A stretch of DNA of 64,000 bases from Hespellia sp. (lineage in GTDB: Bacteria; Bacillota; Clostridia; Lachnospirales; Lachnospiraceae): the NCBI GenBank assembly GCA_028693555.1, contig JAQUVD010000002.1:62001-126000 (forward strand), in the 5' to 3' direction. The notes under the pieces were generated by a model. The model was not told the origin of the DNA. It ran no database searches and saw only the letters and a program-made list of their open reading frames with translations. Below are positions 34,202 through 44,007 of the stretch, one piece after another; position 1 is the stretch's first letter; each line of letters begins with the position of its first letter. The translations under genes and the position numbers were made by a program.

Positions 34202-36376
34202 ATGGCAAAGACGAAGGGAAGGGTAACGCTTCCAAGTGAATCAAATTTCCTAAAAGAGACACAGGAGATGCTGGACAAGCTGGGGGCGGATGCGCTGCGA
34301 GACAGTGACGGAACAAAACTGGATCGGCAGACCAAGGCATTGCCGGCGAAGATTTATGAGACATATTTTGTCTCTCGTGGGCACAATGAATTTGCGAAGC
34401 AGCACATGGAAGAGTGTCAGCAGCTCTATCTAATGTCAAAGCATCATCTGGCAACGGGTGAGACACTTACAATTGATTTTATGGATGGGTATTATGCGGA
34501 GCAGGTAACGCCGGATTATGTGCATGACGTAAAGAAATGGTGGGAAGTCATTGACCGTACTACGGAAGCAGTTGTGCCAGTTGATGAGTGGGAGATTGAT
34601 GAGAACTGCAATACACTTGTCGTTAAGAGCGCAGAACCATTTCACGAATATACGGTTTCATTTTTAGTATTTGCAATCTGGGATCCGACGCAGATGTATA
34701 ATCACATCACAAATGACTGGGGCGATGTCCCGCATGATATTCCGTTTGATGTCAGACAGGATGCCTCTGCGCTGTTTTCGGAAGAATATTTAAAGAAGTG
34801 GCTGATTGATAATCCGGAAGTGGATGTTGTACGCTTTACGACATTTTTCTATCATTTCACATTGGTGTTTGATCAGGATGCGAAGGAGAAATTTGTGGAC
34901 TGGTTTGGCTATGGTGCTACGGTTTCGGTGAAAGCACTGGAAGAATTCGAAGCAGAATATAAATATGCACTTCGACCGGAAGACATCGTTGACCACGGAT
35001 ATTACAATTCTACTTTCCGTGTACCGACGAGACAGTATCTGGATTACATTGACTTTATTCAGCGATTTGTGGCAAAAAAGGCTGCAGCACTTGTGAAGCT
35101 TGTTCATGAAGCGGGAAAAGAAGCAATGATGTTCCTTGGAGATAACTGGATCGGAACAGAACCTTACGGAAAATATTTTGAACAGATCGGACTGGATGCA
35201 GTTGTGGGAAGTGTTGGCGGAAGTGTTGGATGTGGAATGACACTGCGGCTGATCGCGGATATTCCGCATGTGAAATACACAGAAGCGAGATTTCTTCCTT
35301 ATTTCTTCCCGACTGCTTTTTACGAGGGCAATGATCCGAGTGTAGAAGCGAGGGCAAACTGGCTGCGCTCCCGCAGGGCAATTATGAGAAAACCAATTGA
35401 CCGAATTGGATATGGCGGATATTTAAGTCTGGCGTATCAATTCCCGAAGTTCACAGATTATATTGCGGATATGGCGGATGAATTTCGTGAATTATATGAT
35501 TACATTGGCGGAACGAAGCCATATTGCAGTTTAAAGGTTGGTGTCTTAAACTGTTGGGGAAAACTTCGCTCATGGCAGACATTTATGGTTGCACATGCAC
35601 TTTGGTACAAGCAGATGTATTCTTATCTTGGTGTGATGGAATGTCTCAGTGGCGCGCCTGTGGATGTTTCTTTCATTAATTTCGAGGATATTATGGAGCC
35701 GGGAACGTTAGAAAATCTGGATGTCATCATAAATGTCGGGGATGCAGGAACCGCATTTTCGGGCGGCGCCAGATGGGGTGAAGAAGCGATTGTTTCAAAG
35801 ATCCGGAAATGGATTTATAATGGAGGCGGATTTGTTGGAATTGGCGAGCCGTCTGCATATGAAAAGGGAGGAAGATTTTTTCAGCTTGCAGAAGTAATGG
35901 GTGTGGATAAAGAATTAGGCTTTACGTTATCGACGGACAAATATTTCCATACAGAATGCAGGAATCATTTCCTTATGGAAGATCAGAGCAGGGAAATGGA
36001 TTTTGGTGAGAGTATGAAAAATGTCTATGCGTTAGATGCGGATACAGAGATTATTGAGTATTCCAACAATGAGGTACACATTGCCAGTCACAAGTATGGA
36101 CAAGGCCGCGGAGTCTATATTGCGGGAATGCCGTATAGCTTTGAAAATACAAGACTCCTTATGAGAAGCCTATACTACGCGGCAGGTAAGAAAGAACAGT
36201 GGAATGTCTGGCAGGCAGATAATTTATACTGTGAGGTCAATGTATATCCGGAACAGAAACGATATGCGATATTAAATAATTCTGATCAGGAACAGACCAC
36301 AAGGTTCTATGACGGAAATGGTGCAGAAGAGCAGATTGTGCTAAAACCATGTGAGATTCTGTGGCGGAATATGTGA
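34202..36376 (+). CDS. lnpA: 1,3-beta-galactosyl-N-acetylhexosamine phosphorylase (GH112)
   Basis: Phosphorolyses galacto-N-biose or lacto-N-biose I to galactose-1-phosphate plus GalNAc or GlcNAc, in the cytosol. 724 residues, the family length. Seen: the TIM-barrel region with FTTFFYHFTLVFDQ and FLGDNWIGTEPYG (conserved catalytic-acid neighbourhood), a middle glutaminase-like domain (about 430-620; VIINVGDAGTAFSGG, GGGFVGIGEPSAYEKGGRFFQL) and a C-terminal beta domain. No signal peptide. It opens the sugar locus; an importer, the matching kinase, a nucleotidyltransferase and galE follow. GNB versus LNB preference cannot be read from sequence. Confidence 0.94.
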   Translation: MAKTKGRVTLPSESNFLKETQEMLDKLGADALRDSDGTKLDRQTKALPAKIYETYFVSRGHNEFAKQHMEECQQLYLMSKHHLATGETLTIDFMDGYYAEQVTPDYVHDVKKWWEVIDRTTEAVVPVDEWEIDENCNTLVVKSAEPFHEYTVSFLVFAIWDPTQMYNHITNDWGDVPHDIPFDVRQDASALFSEEYLKKWLIDNPEVDVVRFTTFFYHFTLVFDQDAKEKFVDWFGYGATVSVKALEEFEAEYKYALRPEDIVDHGYYNSTFRVPTRQYLDYIDFIQRFVAKKAAALVKLVHEAGKEAMMFLGDNWIGTEPYGKYFEQIGLDAVVGSVGGSVGCGMTLRLIADIPHVKYTEARFLPYFFPTAFYEGNDPSVEARANWLRSRRAIMRKPIDRIGYGGYLSLAYQFPKFTDYIADMADEFRELYDYIGGTKPYCSLKVGVLNCWGKLRSWQTFMVAHALWYKQMYSYLGVMECLSGAPVDVSFINFEDIMEPGTLENLDVIINVGDAGTAFSGGARWGEEAIVSKIRKWIYNGGGFVGIGEPSAYEKGGRFFQLAEVMGVDKELGFTLSTDKYFHTECRNHFLMEDQSREMDFGESMKNVYALDADTEIIEYSNNEVHIASHKYGQGRGVYIAGMPYSFENTRLLMRSLYYAAGKKEQWNVWQADNLYCEVNVYPEQKRYAILNNSDQEQTTRFYDGNGAEEQIVLKPCEILWRNM

Positions 36377-36450
36377 GATATGACAAAACAATAACAATTT
36401 TGGAATATAAGAATGGATATAATGCATAAAAAATGCGCGAGAAAATCATC

Positions 36451-36509
36451 CAATTGTGCAAATTACAAAGTAAATTTGATAAAGCATTTTTATTCTGAAA
36501 TGTTATACT
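36451..36509 (+). promoter_or_regulatory. Regulated promoter of the sugar-binding protein gene
   Basis: CAATTGTGCAAATT (36451-36464) is 53 bp upstream of an extended -10, TGT-TATACT (36501-36509), nearly the same arrangement as upstream of lnpA. Confidence 0.65.
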
Positions 36510-36588
36510 AGAACTATCAACAAGATGTGTAACAATTTTTGTATAACATCCCGTTATGCGAAAGATTACACACAAAAGGAGGAGAATT

Positions 36589-37884
36589 ATGAAAAAGAAG
36601 GTCATAAGTGCATTATTGTGTGCAGCAATGGTTGGTACCATGCTTGCAGGATGCGGCGGAAGCACAGGTGGAAGTGGTTCGACAGCAGCTTCGGGGGATG
36701 CAAAGGTATCCGATGATACTTTGGTTTACTGGTCAATGTGGGAGGCTACAGAACCACAGGGGAAGGCAATTCAGGAAGCAGTGGATGCTTATTCTGAGGA
36801 GTCAGGTGTGAAAGTTGATGTACAGTTCAAAGGACGTACAGGACAGCGAGAAGGACTTCAGGCAGCACTGGATGCAGGAACACATATTGATTTATTTGAC
36901 GAAGATATCGATCGTGTCAATGGATCATGGGGAACTTACTTAGCAGATCTTGAAGATTATGCAAAGGCTGCTGATTATGAAGCTACTGCAAACGCAGGAC
37001 TGATTTCTGCTTGTAGAGATTCTGGCGGCGGAACATTAAAATCAATTCCTTATCAGCCAAACGTATTTGCATTCTTCTATAACAAAGATTTATTTGATCA
37101 GGCTGGAATCAAAGATGTTCCAACAACATGGGACGAATTCCTTAGCGTATGCCAGCAGTTAAAAGATGCAGGAATCACACCTATCACATGTGATGATGCA
37201 TATGCAGATTGTATGATCGGCTATCACCTTGGACGTCTCGCAGGAGAAGATAAGGTAAAAGAAATTGTAGCTGATGGTAAGTGGGATGATCCGGTTGTTC
37301 TTCAGATGGCTCAGGATTATCAGGAATTAGCTGACAAAGGCTATTTCTCAGAGAATGTTGGATCTAATGTATGGCCAGCAGGTCAGAACTCTGAATTAGC
37401 ACTTGGCGAAGTTGCAATGTACCTGAATGGATCATGGCTTCCAAACGAAGTTGTTGATACAGCAGGCGAGGATTTCAACTGGGGATGCTTCAGCTATCCA
37501 GCAGTTACAAAGGGCGCTACAGATACAGCTACAGGAACAGAAGCAGCAAACTATGGTGCACAGGTATTAGCGGTTAACAAAGATTCAAAACTTGGACAGG
37601 AAGCATTTGACTTAATCTGCAAGATTACACAGGGTGAGTTCGATCAGAAGCTTGCTGACGAATCAAACGGTATCCCTGCAGACACAACTAACACAGAATG
37701 GCCAAAATTAGTTGAATGTGCAAAACCGGTTATGGAGAGTTGTACGACTCGTTACACTTGGGCAGTTGGTATTGAAAGCAATGATGATATGACTCCTATC
37801 ATCAAAGAGAACTTCATCAAATTAATGGCTGGAACATTAGATGCAGATGGATTTGTAAAAGCTATGACAGATGCAAGCAAATAA
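36589..37884 (+). CDS. ABC transporter sugar-binding lipoprotein (CUT1 family)
   Basis: 431 residues. Signal sequence with lipobox LAGC, Cys at residue 22, then a Gly/Ser/Thr linker and a family-1 extracellular solute-binding fold (LVYWSMWEATEP, FNYNKDLFDQAGI-like AFFYNKDLFDQAGIKDVPTTWDEF, EVAMYLNGSWLPNE). Context makes GNB/LNB or related host-glycan sugars the likely ligand. AAAGGAGG precedes 36589; an ATG at 36556 in frame would spoil the signal peptide. A terminator hairpin follows, so more binding protein than permease is expected. Confidence 0.9.
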   Translation: MKKKVISALLCAAMVGTMLAGCGGSTGGSGSTAASGDAKVSDDTLVYWSMWEATEPQGKAIQEAVDAYSEESGVKVDVQFKGRTGQREGLQAALDAGTHIDLFDEDIDRVNGSWGTYLADLEDYAKAADYEATANAGLISACRDSGGGTLKSIPYQPNVFAFFYNKDLFDQAGIKDVPTTWDEFLSVCQQLKDAGITPITCDDAYADCMIGYHLGRLAGEDKVKEIVADGKWDDPVVLQMAQDYQELADKGYFSENVGSNVWPAGQNSELALGEVAMYLNGSWLPNEVVDTAGEDFNWGCFSYPAVTKGATDTATGTEAANYGAQVLAVNKDSKLGQEAFDLICKITQGEFDQKLADESNGIPADTTNTEWPKLVECAKPVMESCTTRYTWAVGIESNDDMTPIIKENFIKLMAGTLDADGFVKAMTDASK

Positions 37885-37923
37885 ATAAGCAGCTAAGACA
37901 GACGAAAATGATAACAACAGGAA

Positions 37924-37960
37924 CAGGTGGTATCGTGACAAACGTACCACCTTGTTTTTT
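37924..37960 (+). terminator. Intra-operon terminator between binding protein and permeases
   Basis: AGGTGGTA / TACCACCT perfect 8-bp stem followed by G and six T. Confidence 0.85.
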
Positions 37961-38022
37961 AGAAAAAATAAAGAGAAAACGTATCTTTTTAGTAATATTT
38001 TTATTTAAAGGAGGCAATTAAC

Positions 38023-38928
38023 TTGAAAAAGAATAAAGGAATGATTATTCTCTTTTTACTGCCGGCAGTGATTTTATTTTGCCTGATCTTCTTATATCCG
38101 ATTATGCGAACACTTCTGATGAGCTTTTTTAAGATCACAGGTGTAACGGATTCTATGGATATGTGGCAGTTTAATGGAATCGGAAATTATACAAAGCTAT
38201 TTAGTACCGGTTTGTTTGTGACATCGATGACGAACCTTGCAAAGATCTGGCTGTTTGGTGGAATCATTGTTCTTAGCATCTCACTTTTATTAGCTGTCAT
38301 CTTAACAAGTGGAGTCAGAGGCAAGAAATTCTTCCGCGCAATCATCTATCTTCCAAATATCGTGAGTGCGGTAGCGTTAGCGACCATGTGGCTGCAATAT
38401 GTATACAGCCCGAAATTTGGTTTGTTGAAGACGTTCTTCACTAAACTGGGATTAGAGTCGTTGTCTAAGACGCAATGGCTTGATAATGAACACAAATTCG
38501 GAGCGCTGCTCATCGCATACTGCTTCGGTATGATTGGCTATCATATGCTGATCTGGCTCAGCGGAATTGAGCGTATCAGTCCTGAATTATTTGAGGCGGC
38601 TACGATTGACGGTGCAAATAAACCGGCACAGTTCCGTTATATGACACTTCCATTATTAAAGGGTGTCTTTAAGACAAATATCACAATGTGGAGCGTAAGT
38701 TCCGTTGCATTCTTCCTTTGGTCACAATTGTTTTCGACTGTTACGGCAGATACGAAGACGATCACACCAATGGTTTACATGTACACGAAGGTATTCGGAG
38801 CAGGTAACTCAGTAACGGAGCATGATGCAGGTGTGGGCGCTGCGGTAGGAGTAATCCTCAGTGTATGCGTCGTAATTATCTTTACACTCTGTAACAAGTT
38901 TATCAAAGATGACGAGTTAGAATTCTAG
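38023..38928 (+). CDS. ABC sugar transporter permease 1 (MalF type)
   Basis: 301 residues with six predicted membrane spans and the ATPase-coupling EAA loop ELFEAATIDGANKPAQFRYMTLPLLKG (parts: ELFEAATIDGA, PAQFRYMTLPL) at about 190-216. The start is TTG at 38023, 8 bases after AAAGGAGG; no closer ATG fits. It pairs with the next permease. Confidence 0.92.
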   Translation: MKKNKGMIILFLLPAVILFCLIFLYPIMRTLLMSFFKITGVTDSMDMWQFNGIGNYTKLFSTGLFVTSMTNLAKIWLFGGIIVLSISLLLAVILTSGVRGKKFFRAIIYLPNIVSAVALATMWLQYVYSPKFGLLKTFFTKLGLESLSKTQWLDNEHKFGALLIAYCFGMIGYHMLIWLSGIERISPELFEAATIDGANKPAQFRYMTLPLLKGVFKTNITMWSVSSVAFFLWSQLFSTVTADTKTITPMVYMYTKVFGAGNSVTEHDAGVGAAVGVILSVCVVIIFTLCNKFIKDDELEF

Positions 38929-38943
38929 AAAGGAGGATAAGTG

Positions 38944-39828
38944 ATGGCTAAAGTAAAAAGAAAGAAAAAAATGGAGCCGATTAACTGGCACAAGGAAGCG
39001 AAGCTTATTCCGGGATATCTGATTCTGATTCTGTGGGTCATATTTACGGTGGTTCTTCTTGGATGGGTAATCGGAGCGAGCTTTTCAACCACAAAAGAAA
39101 TTTATCAGGGAAATGCACTAAAGTTCCTTTCCGGTTTTCATTTTGAAAACTATGTGAAGGCATGGAGCGGTGGAAATGTGTCTACGTTCTTCTTGAATTC
39201 GCTGGAATATTCATTGATTTCATGCGTATTACTGCTGCTCATCTGTGCACCTGCAGCATATGTATTATCCAGATTTACATTCTTAGGGAATAAGATTATT
39301 CAGACAAGCTTTGTATCGTCAATGGGCGTACCTGTTATCATGATTGTATTACCATTATTCTCACTGATCTCAGCGCTTGGTGTTTTGAATAATATATTTG
39401 CAAATAAGGTGCTGCTGATTTTCCTATATGTCGGCATTAACATTCCTTACACGACCATCTTCCTGCTAACGTTCTTTGCTAATATTTCGAGAACGTACGA
39501 AGAAGCCGCGGCAATTGATGGGTGTCCGCCGATGAAGACCTTCTGGAAGATCATGTTCCCAATGGCTCAATCAGGACTGGTTACAGTTACGATTTTTAAT
39601 TTTATCAATATATGGAACGAGTATTTCTTATCATTGATTTTTGCTAATTCAGACAAATTAAAACCAGTAGCGGTTGGACTTTATGGAATGATCAACTCAA
39701 TGAAATACACAGGAGACTGGGCCGGCATGTTTGCGGCAGTTGTTATCGTATTCCTGCCAACATTTATATTATACATATTCCTGTCAGAGAAGATTATCGG
39801 CGGTGTAACTGGCGGAATCAAGGGCTAA
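38944..39828 (+). CDS. ABC sugar transporter permease 2 (MalG type)
   Basis: 294 residues, six spans, EAA loop EEAAAIDGCPPMKTFWKIMFP at about 185-205. AAAGGAGG precedes; a GTG sits one codon before the ATG. No ATP-binding subunit is encoded in the locus, so a shared MsmX-like ATPase elsewhere is expected, as for many CUT1 importers of Firmicutes. Confidence 0.92.
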   Translation: MAKVKRKKKMEPINWHKEAKLIPGYLILILWVIFTVVLLGWVIGASFSTTKEIYQGNALKFLSGFHFENYVKAWSGGNVSTFFLNSLEYSLISCVLLLLICAPAAYVLSRFTFLGNKIIQTSFVSSMGVPVIMIVLPLFSLISALGVLNNIFANKVLLIFLYVGINIPYTTIFLLTFFANISRTYEEAAAIDGCPPMKTFWKIMFPMAQSGLVTVTIFNFINIWNEYFLSLIFANSDKLKPVAVGLYGMINSMKYTGDWAGMFAAVVIVFLPTFILYIFLSEKIIGGVTGGIKG

Positions 39829-39865
39829 TCAAGAATCATTGAGAGGATAAGAAAGGATTGACATA

Positions 39866-40981
39866 ATGGAAAGAGAAATAGCTTGTTCAAATAAGGATGA
39901 AGCAATTGAAAATTTTCAATTTACAGGCAGATTAGTGAGCGAGGAGCCGTATGGAAATGGACATATCAATGATACCTTTTTATTGGTATTTTCACATCCG
40001 GATATGGAAAATCACAGAGTAATCCTGCAACGCATGAATGATGAGATCTTCAAGAACCCGGAAGAGGTTATGGCTAATATTCAGGGCATTACTTCTTATC
40101 TCAAGAAGAAAATCATCGAGAATGGCGGAAATCCAAATCGTGAGACATTGAATATCATTCGTGCAAAAGATGGAAAACCATTTTATAAAGATTCATTTGG
40201 CAGTTATTGGAGAGCATACTTTTTTATTGAAAACACAATTTGTTTTGAACAGGTTGATACTCCACAGGACTTTTATGAAAGCGCTTTGGCATTTGGTCAT
40301 TTTCAGATGCTGCTTTCTGATTATCCAGCAGAATCGCTCTATGAGACAATTGTAGGGTTTCATGATACAGAAGCACGTTATCATACGTTTGAGAAAGCGG
40401 TGGAAGCGGATATATGTGGAAGAGCGGCGGATGTTCAAAAGGAGATTCAGTTCGTGCGCGACCGTGCCGAGGAGACAAAAGCACTGTTTACGGCACATGA
40501 GGAAGGAAGACTTCCACTTCGCGTTACGCACAACGACACGAAACTGAATAATATCATGTTTGACGATGTAACAAAGAAAGCAATCTGTGTCATTGATCTT
40601 GACACTGTTATGCCGGGATTTGCAGTGAATGATTTTGGAGATTCCATTCGATTTGGTGCAAGTACTGCGGTGGAGGATGAACAGGATCTTTCGAAGGTAC
40701 AGTGTGATATGGAATTGTATGAGCGCTATGTAGAAGGTTTCTTAGAGGGGTGTGAAGGTAAATTAATTCCATCTGAAGTTGCGTTACTCCCGATGGGAGC
40801 AAAAATAATGACATTTGAATGCGGGATGCGTTTCCTGACAGATTATCTGGAGGGGGATCACTACTTTAAGATTCACAGAGAAGGGCATAATCTTGATCGC
40901 TGTCGTACCCAATTTAAGTTAGTGCAGGATATGGAAGAGAAGTGGGACACGATGGAAAAAATTGTAAAAAAATATTGCTAA
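39866..40981 (+). CDS. nahK: N-acetylhexosamine 1-kinase
   Basis: Phosphorylates GlcNAc/GalNAc at C1 with ATP, the step after GH112 phosphorolysis. 371 residues of the aminoglycoside-phosphotransferase fold: LVSEEPYGNGHINDTFLLVF (nucleotide loop), THNDTKLNNIMF (Brenner-type catalytic Asp and Asn) and VIDLDTVMPGFAVNDFGD (metal-binding Asp). Length matches NahK (~360). The ATG follows GAAAGGA. Last gene before the convergent AraC regulator. Confidence 0.9.
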   Translation: MEREIACSNKDEAIENFQFTGRLVSEEPYGNGHINDTFLLVFSHPDMENHRVILQRMNDEIFKNPEEVMANIQGITSYLKKKIIENGGNPNRETLNIIRAKDGKPFYKDSFGSYWRAYFFIENTICFEQVDTPQDFYESALAFGHFQMLLSDYPAESLYETIVGFHDTEARYHTFEKAVEADICGRAADVQKEIQFVRDRAEETKALFTAHEEGRLPLRVTHNDTKLNNIMFDDVTKKAICVIDLDTVMPGFAVNDFGDSIRFGASTAVEDEQDLSKVQCDMELYERYVEGFLEGCEGKLIPSEVALLPMGAKIMTFECGMRFLTDYLEGDHYFKIHREGHNLDRCRTQFKLVQDMEEKWDTMEKIVKKYC

Positions 40982-41014
40982 AAAAAGCGGAACTTTCGAC
41001 ATGCGAAAGTTCCG
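40982..41014 (-). terminator. Terminator of the AraC regulator gene
   Basis: CGGAACTTTCG / CGAAAGTTCCG perfect 11-bp stem. The T run is on the minus strand (AAAAAA at 40981-40986), so it mainly serves the regulator gene. Confidence 0.8.
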
Positions 41015-41052
41015 TACTTACTATCTAGTGAGAATGCGATAGGTATCACCGC

Positions 41053-41940
41053 TTATTCCGTGAATATTTTAATAGAAATCGCATATTCAGATGGTGTCAT
41101 ACCAGTAATTTTTTTAAACTGACGGGAGAAATAATGAATGCTGCTGTATCCTAGAAATTCAGCAATCTGTGTAAAGTTGTGATGATTTTCTCGAATGATC
41201 TGTTTTGCGAGCTCAATCTTCAGGGATGAGAAGTAGTCGATGATTCCACAGTTATGCTTTTCGCGGAAGAGCTTCTGTACCTGTGAACGGCTGATCAGGT
41301 TGTCCTGACAGATGAGGTTGATTGTCAAATGTTCACGGATATGTTCTTCGAGATAGGTCTCAATTCGCTGATAGAGTTCCGTGTCACTTTTTTTCTTAAT
41401 AGATTTGACGGGAAGTGGTTCCGGTCTTGAATAAAAGTGAGAACGAATCATGTGAATCAGGAGTTCTTCGAGATAGAGCTGAACCATCTGCTGAGAACCA
41501 AAGAAGGACTTGTCCGAAAGCTCTATTTTCTGCGTTGTAGGGTTGTTGAACGGTGATGCGATACAACGTTTGGCTTCTGTCAGGATATTGGCAAGCAGGT
41601 TGCGTTCAGTTTCATTTATCTGAAAAACCTGCCCTTCGAATTGTTTCATGGCAGGAGAATGGGTCCCAAAGGAAATAACAACGAGATTGGGTGCACTGAC
41701 ACCATTCGTGCGTACATTGTGGAACTCATTCGGCTTATGAAAGGCAATATCACCCTTTTTCAGTGTAAGGACCTTTGAATCAGCCTGAATGTTGACTTCT
41801 CCCTTATCGACACAGATAAATTCCCAGAAGTCATGAGATTCACCTGCAAAGTTGAAATTGTTCATGTATTCAAAATAGTGGATGCTGAAAATTTCGTCGA
41901 TTAAAATATCACTAGCTAGTTTGATTCCTTCGTAATTCAT
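41053..41940 (-). CDS. AraC family regulator, probable activator of the GNB/LNB locus
   Basis: 295 residues: an N-terminal cupin ligand-binding domain (about 20-100; DFWEFICVDKGEVNIQADSKVLTLKKGD, parts DFWEFICVDKGEVNI) and a C-terminal AraC domain with two helix-turn-helix units (about 195-295; IAEFLGYSSIHYFSRQFKKITGMTPSEY, parts IAEFLGYSSIHYFSRQFKK). Lies inside the locus, facing the DUF5107 gene across a shared 141-base region. It is the obvious candidate to bind the CAATnGTgCAAAtT sites. AAGGAG precedes the ATG. Confidence 0.88.
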   Translation of the reverse strand: MNYEGIKLASDILIDEIFSIHYFEYMNNFNFAGESHDFWEFICVDKGEVNIQADSKVLTLKKGDIAFHKPNEFHNVRTNGVSAPNLVVISFGTHSPAMKQFEGQVFQINETERNLLANILTEAKRCIASPFNNPTTQKIELSDKSFFGSQQMVQLYLEELLIHMIRSHFYSRPEPLPVKSIKKKSDTELYQRIETYLEEHIREHLTINLICQDNLISRSQVQKLFREKHNCGIIDYFSSLKIELAKQIIRENHHNFTQIAEFLGYSSIHYFSRQFKKITGMTPSEYAISIKIFTE

Positions 41941-42015
41941 AAAAGATGACTCCTTTTTGAACAGTAATTGTTAAAACCATACAATCTATATGATATATGA
42001 TGTGAAAAAAATATG

Positions 42016-42030
42016 CAATAGTACAAAATT
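42016..42030 (+). promoter_or_regulatory. Third copy of the putative activator motif
   Basis: CAATAGTACAAAATT, matching the CAATnGTgCAAAtT motif upstream of lnpA and of the binding-protein gene. It lies between the divergent AraC and DUF5107 genes. Confidence 0.5.
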
Positions 42031-42081
42031 CATTTTGTTCTAACTACAGAGCAAGATAGAAAGAACGTAGGAGGGAATGAT

Positions 42082-43971
42082 ATGCCGACAGAACTTAGAT
42101 TTGAAAAAATGAAAATCCTTGTTGGAGATAAAGGGAGTAAAAGTACGGTTCCGGATTTGTTGGGGAAAATTCAAAAAAATCCGGGATTCGAGTGCAGATT
42201 GGATGCAAAAGAAGAGGTGTATGCATCTTATGGAAAAGTAGCGTCTGCATTTCCGTATCAGTCCTATGAGTGTTATAACCGCGAAAGTGTTATGGGAGAA
42301 GTCAAGACCGCTGTCTTAGAAAATAAGCGGCTCAGAGCTGTCTTTTTGCCGGAGTATGGTGGAAGGCTGTGGGAAGTGTTTGATAAGGAAAAAAATGAAA
42401 ATGTACTGTATACAAACGATATCATCCGCCCCAGTAATCTTGCGACGAGAAATGCCTGGTTTAGCGGCGGTGTGGAATGGAATCTCGGCATCATAGGCCA
42501 TACACCGTTTACGATGGATCAAATCTACACAGCAAAGCTTGATATGAATGGTACGCCTGTTCTTCGGATGTACGAGTATGAACGAATCCGTCAGGTTGTC
42601 TATCAGATGGACTTCTGGCTGGAAGAGGATGAAAATGTACTGAACTGCAGGATGCGAATCGAGAATACGAGTGATCAGGAAATCCCGATGTACTGGTGGA
42701 GTAACGCTGCAGTTCCTGAATATGAAGGTGGACGAATTATTGTCCCTGCAGAGCAGGCATATTCTAATAATGAATCAGAAATCCTAAAGCTGGATATTCC
42801 GATGGTGGATGGAGTGGATGTCACGAAATACGAAGGCATCCCGCTTCAGAGAGATTTCTTTTTTGATATTCCGAAGGGAACACCGAAGTATCTGATGAGT
42901 ATCAATCGAGACGGGTACGGTCTGTTACATCGTTCTACCGATCGTCTGCAGAGCAGAAAGCTGTTTTGTTGGGGACATGGTGAGAATAGCAATTTCTGGC
43001 AGAAGTGGCTGACAGAAAAAGCAGGACCGTATGTGGAGGTACAGGGCGGCCTTGGAAAGACGCAGTATGGCTGCATTCCGATGGCGGCACATGATGCATG
43101 GGAATGGCTGGAACAGTATGGACCGGTTCAGATTGATGCAAGTGCGGCAACAGAAGATTACGATCATGCGAAAGAAATTGCGCTGGCTGCGGTCCGTGCC
43201 AAAGAGGAGACGTGTAATCTGCAGGAACGTTTGGAACAGACAAAGACGATGGCACTTAGTCCAGGCGAGGTCCTCTATTATGGGACTGGTTTTGCAAGCC
43301 TGAAAAATCTCTGCCTGAGCAAACAGAAAAAACCGGTTCTGAGTGCTCATTTAGAGTTTGCACCGACTGGAGAAGAACAGAAAATATGGGTGGAGCTTCT
43401 GGAAGAAGGAACATTTCCGAATCCGGACATTCTTGTGGAACCAGACAGTTTTACGAATGAAGAGGTATTATTTCAGTCATTAAAAACATATTGTGAGAAA
43501 CAGGAGAACTGTGGATGGTATGCATGCTATCAGCTCGGCGTCATTTATTTACAGAGAGAAGATACGGATGCCACATTGTACTGGCTGAATCAGTCGCTGC
43601 GTCTGGCTGAGAATCCGTGGGCGTTTCATGCAATTGCAATCTGTCAGGGGATGAAGGGGGACCGCGTTACCGCAATTGCATCTATTTGCAAGGGAATCCG
43701 TATGGAATTATCAAGGCTTTCTTATATTCGGAACGCATTTGCAATCCTGCTAGAATTGAAAGGATACCGTGAATTAATTGAAATGTACCAGATGCTAGAA
43801 CAAAGCGTGGCACATCAGGCAAGAATTGTGTTTGATTATGCCGTTGCACTTCAAAAATGCGGACGGGCACAAGAAGCAGTTGCAATCATTAAGAGGGACG
43901 CGTTTGTGATGGATGATTTGCGCGAGGGTGAAGATTCTTTGGAAAAATTGTGGACAGAGTTACAAAAATAG
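42082..43971 (+). CDS. DUF5107 domain protein with C-terminal TPR-like repeats
   Basis: 629 residues, no signal peptide. The N-terminal ~350 residues match the DUF5107 pattern: aldose-epimerase-like beta sandwich sequence (FLPEYGGRLWEVFDKEKNENVLYTND, parts FLPEYGGRLWEVFD; NAWFSGGVEWNLGIIGHTP). The C-terminus (about 460-629) is helical and TPR-like (WYACYQLGVIYLQREDTDATLYWLNQ, parts CYQLGVIYLQRED). Related proteins sit beside glycoside-cleaving and phosphorylase genes. Catalysis is unproven; a mutarotase-like or glycoside-processing role in GNB/LNB use is inference. Confidence 0.7.
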   Translation: MPTELRFEKMKILVGDKGSKSTVPDLLGKIQKNPGFECRLDAKEEVYASYGKVASAFPYQSYECYNRESVMGEVKTAVLENKRLRAVFLPEYGGRLWEVFDKEKNENVLYTNDIIRPSNLATRNAWFSGGVEWNLGIIGHTPFTMDQIYTAKLDMNGTPVLRMYEYERIRQVVYQMDFWLEEDENVLNCRMRIENTSDQEIPMYWWSNAAVPEYEGGRIIVPAEQAYSNNESEILKLDIPMVDGVDVTKYEGIPLQRDFFFDIPKGTPKYLMSINRDGYGLLHRSTDRLQSRKLFCWGHGENSNFWQKWLTEKAGPYVEVQGGLGKTQYGCIPMAAHDAWEWLEQYGPVQIDASAATEDYDHAKEIALAAVRAKEETCNLQERLEQTKTMALSPGEVLYYGTGFASLKNLCLSKQKKPVLSAHLEFAPTGEEQKIWVELLEEGTFPNPDILVEPDSFTNEEVLFQSLKTYCEKQENCGWYACYQLGVIYLQREDTDATLYWLNQSLRLAENPWAFHAIAICQGMKGDRVTAIASICKGIRMELSRLSYIRNAFAILLELKGYRELIEMYQMLEQSVAHQARIVFDYAVALQKCGRAQEAVAIIKRDAFVMDDLREGEDSLEKLWTELQK

Positions 43972-44007
43972 AGTTATTATTAAGAGAGGAAAATGGAGGT
44001 AAGAAAA

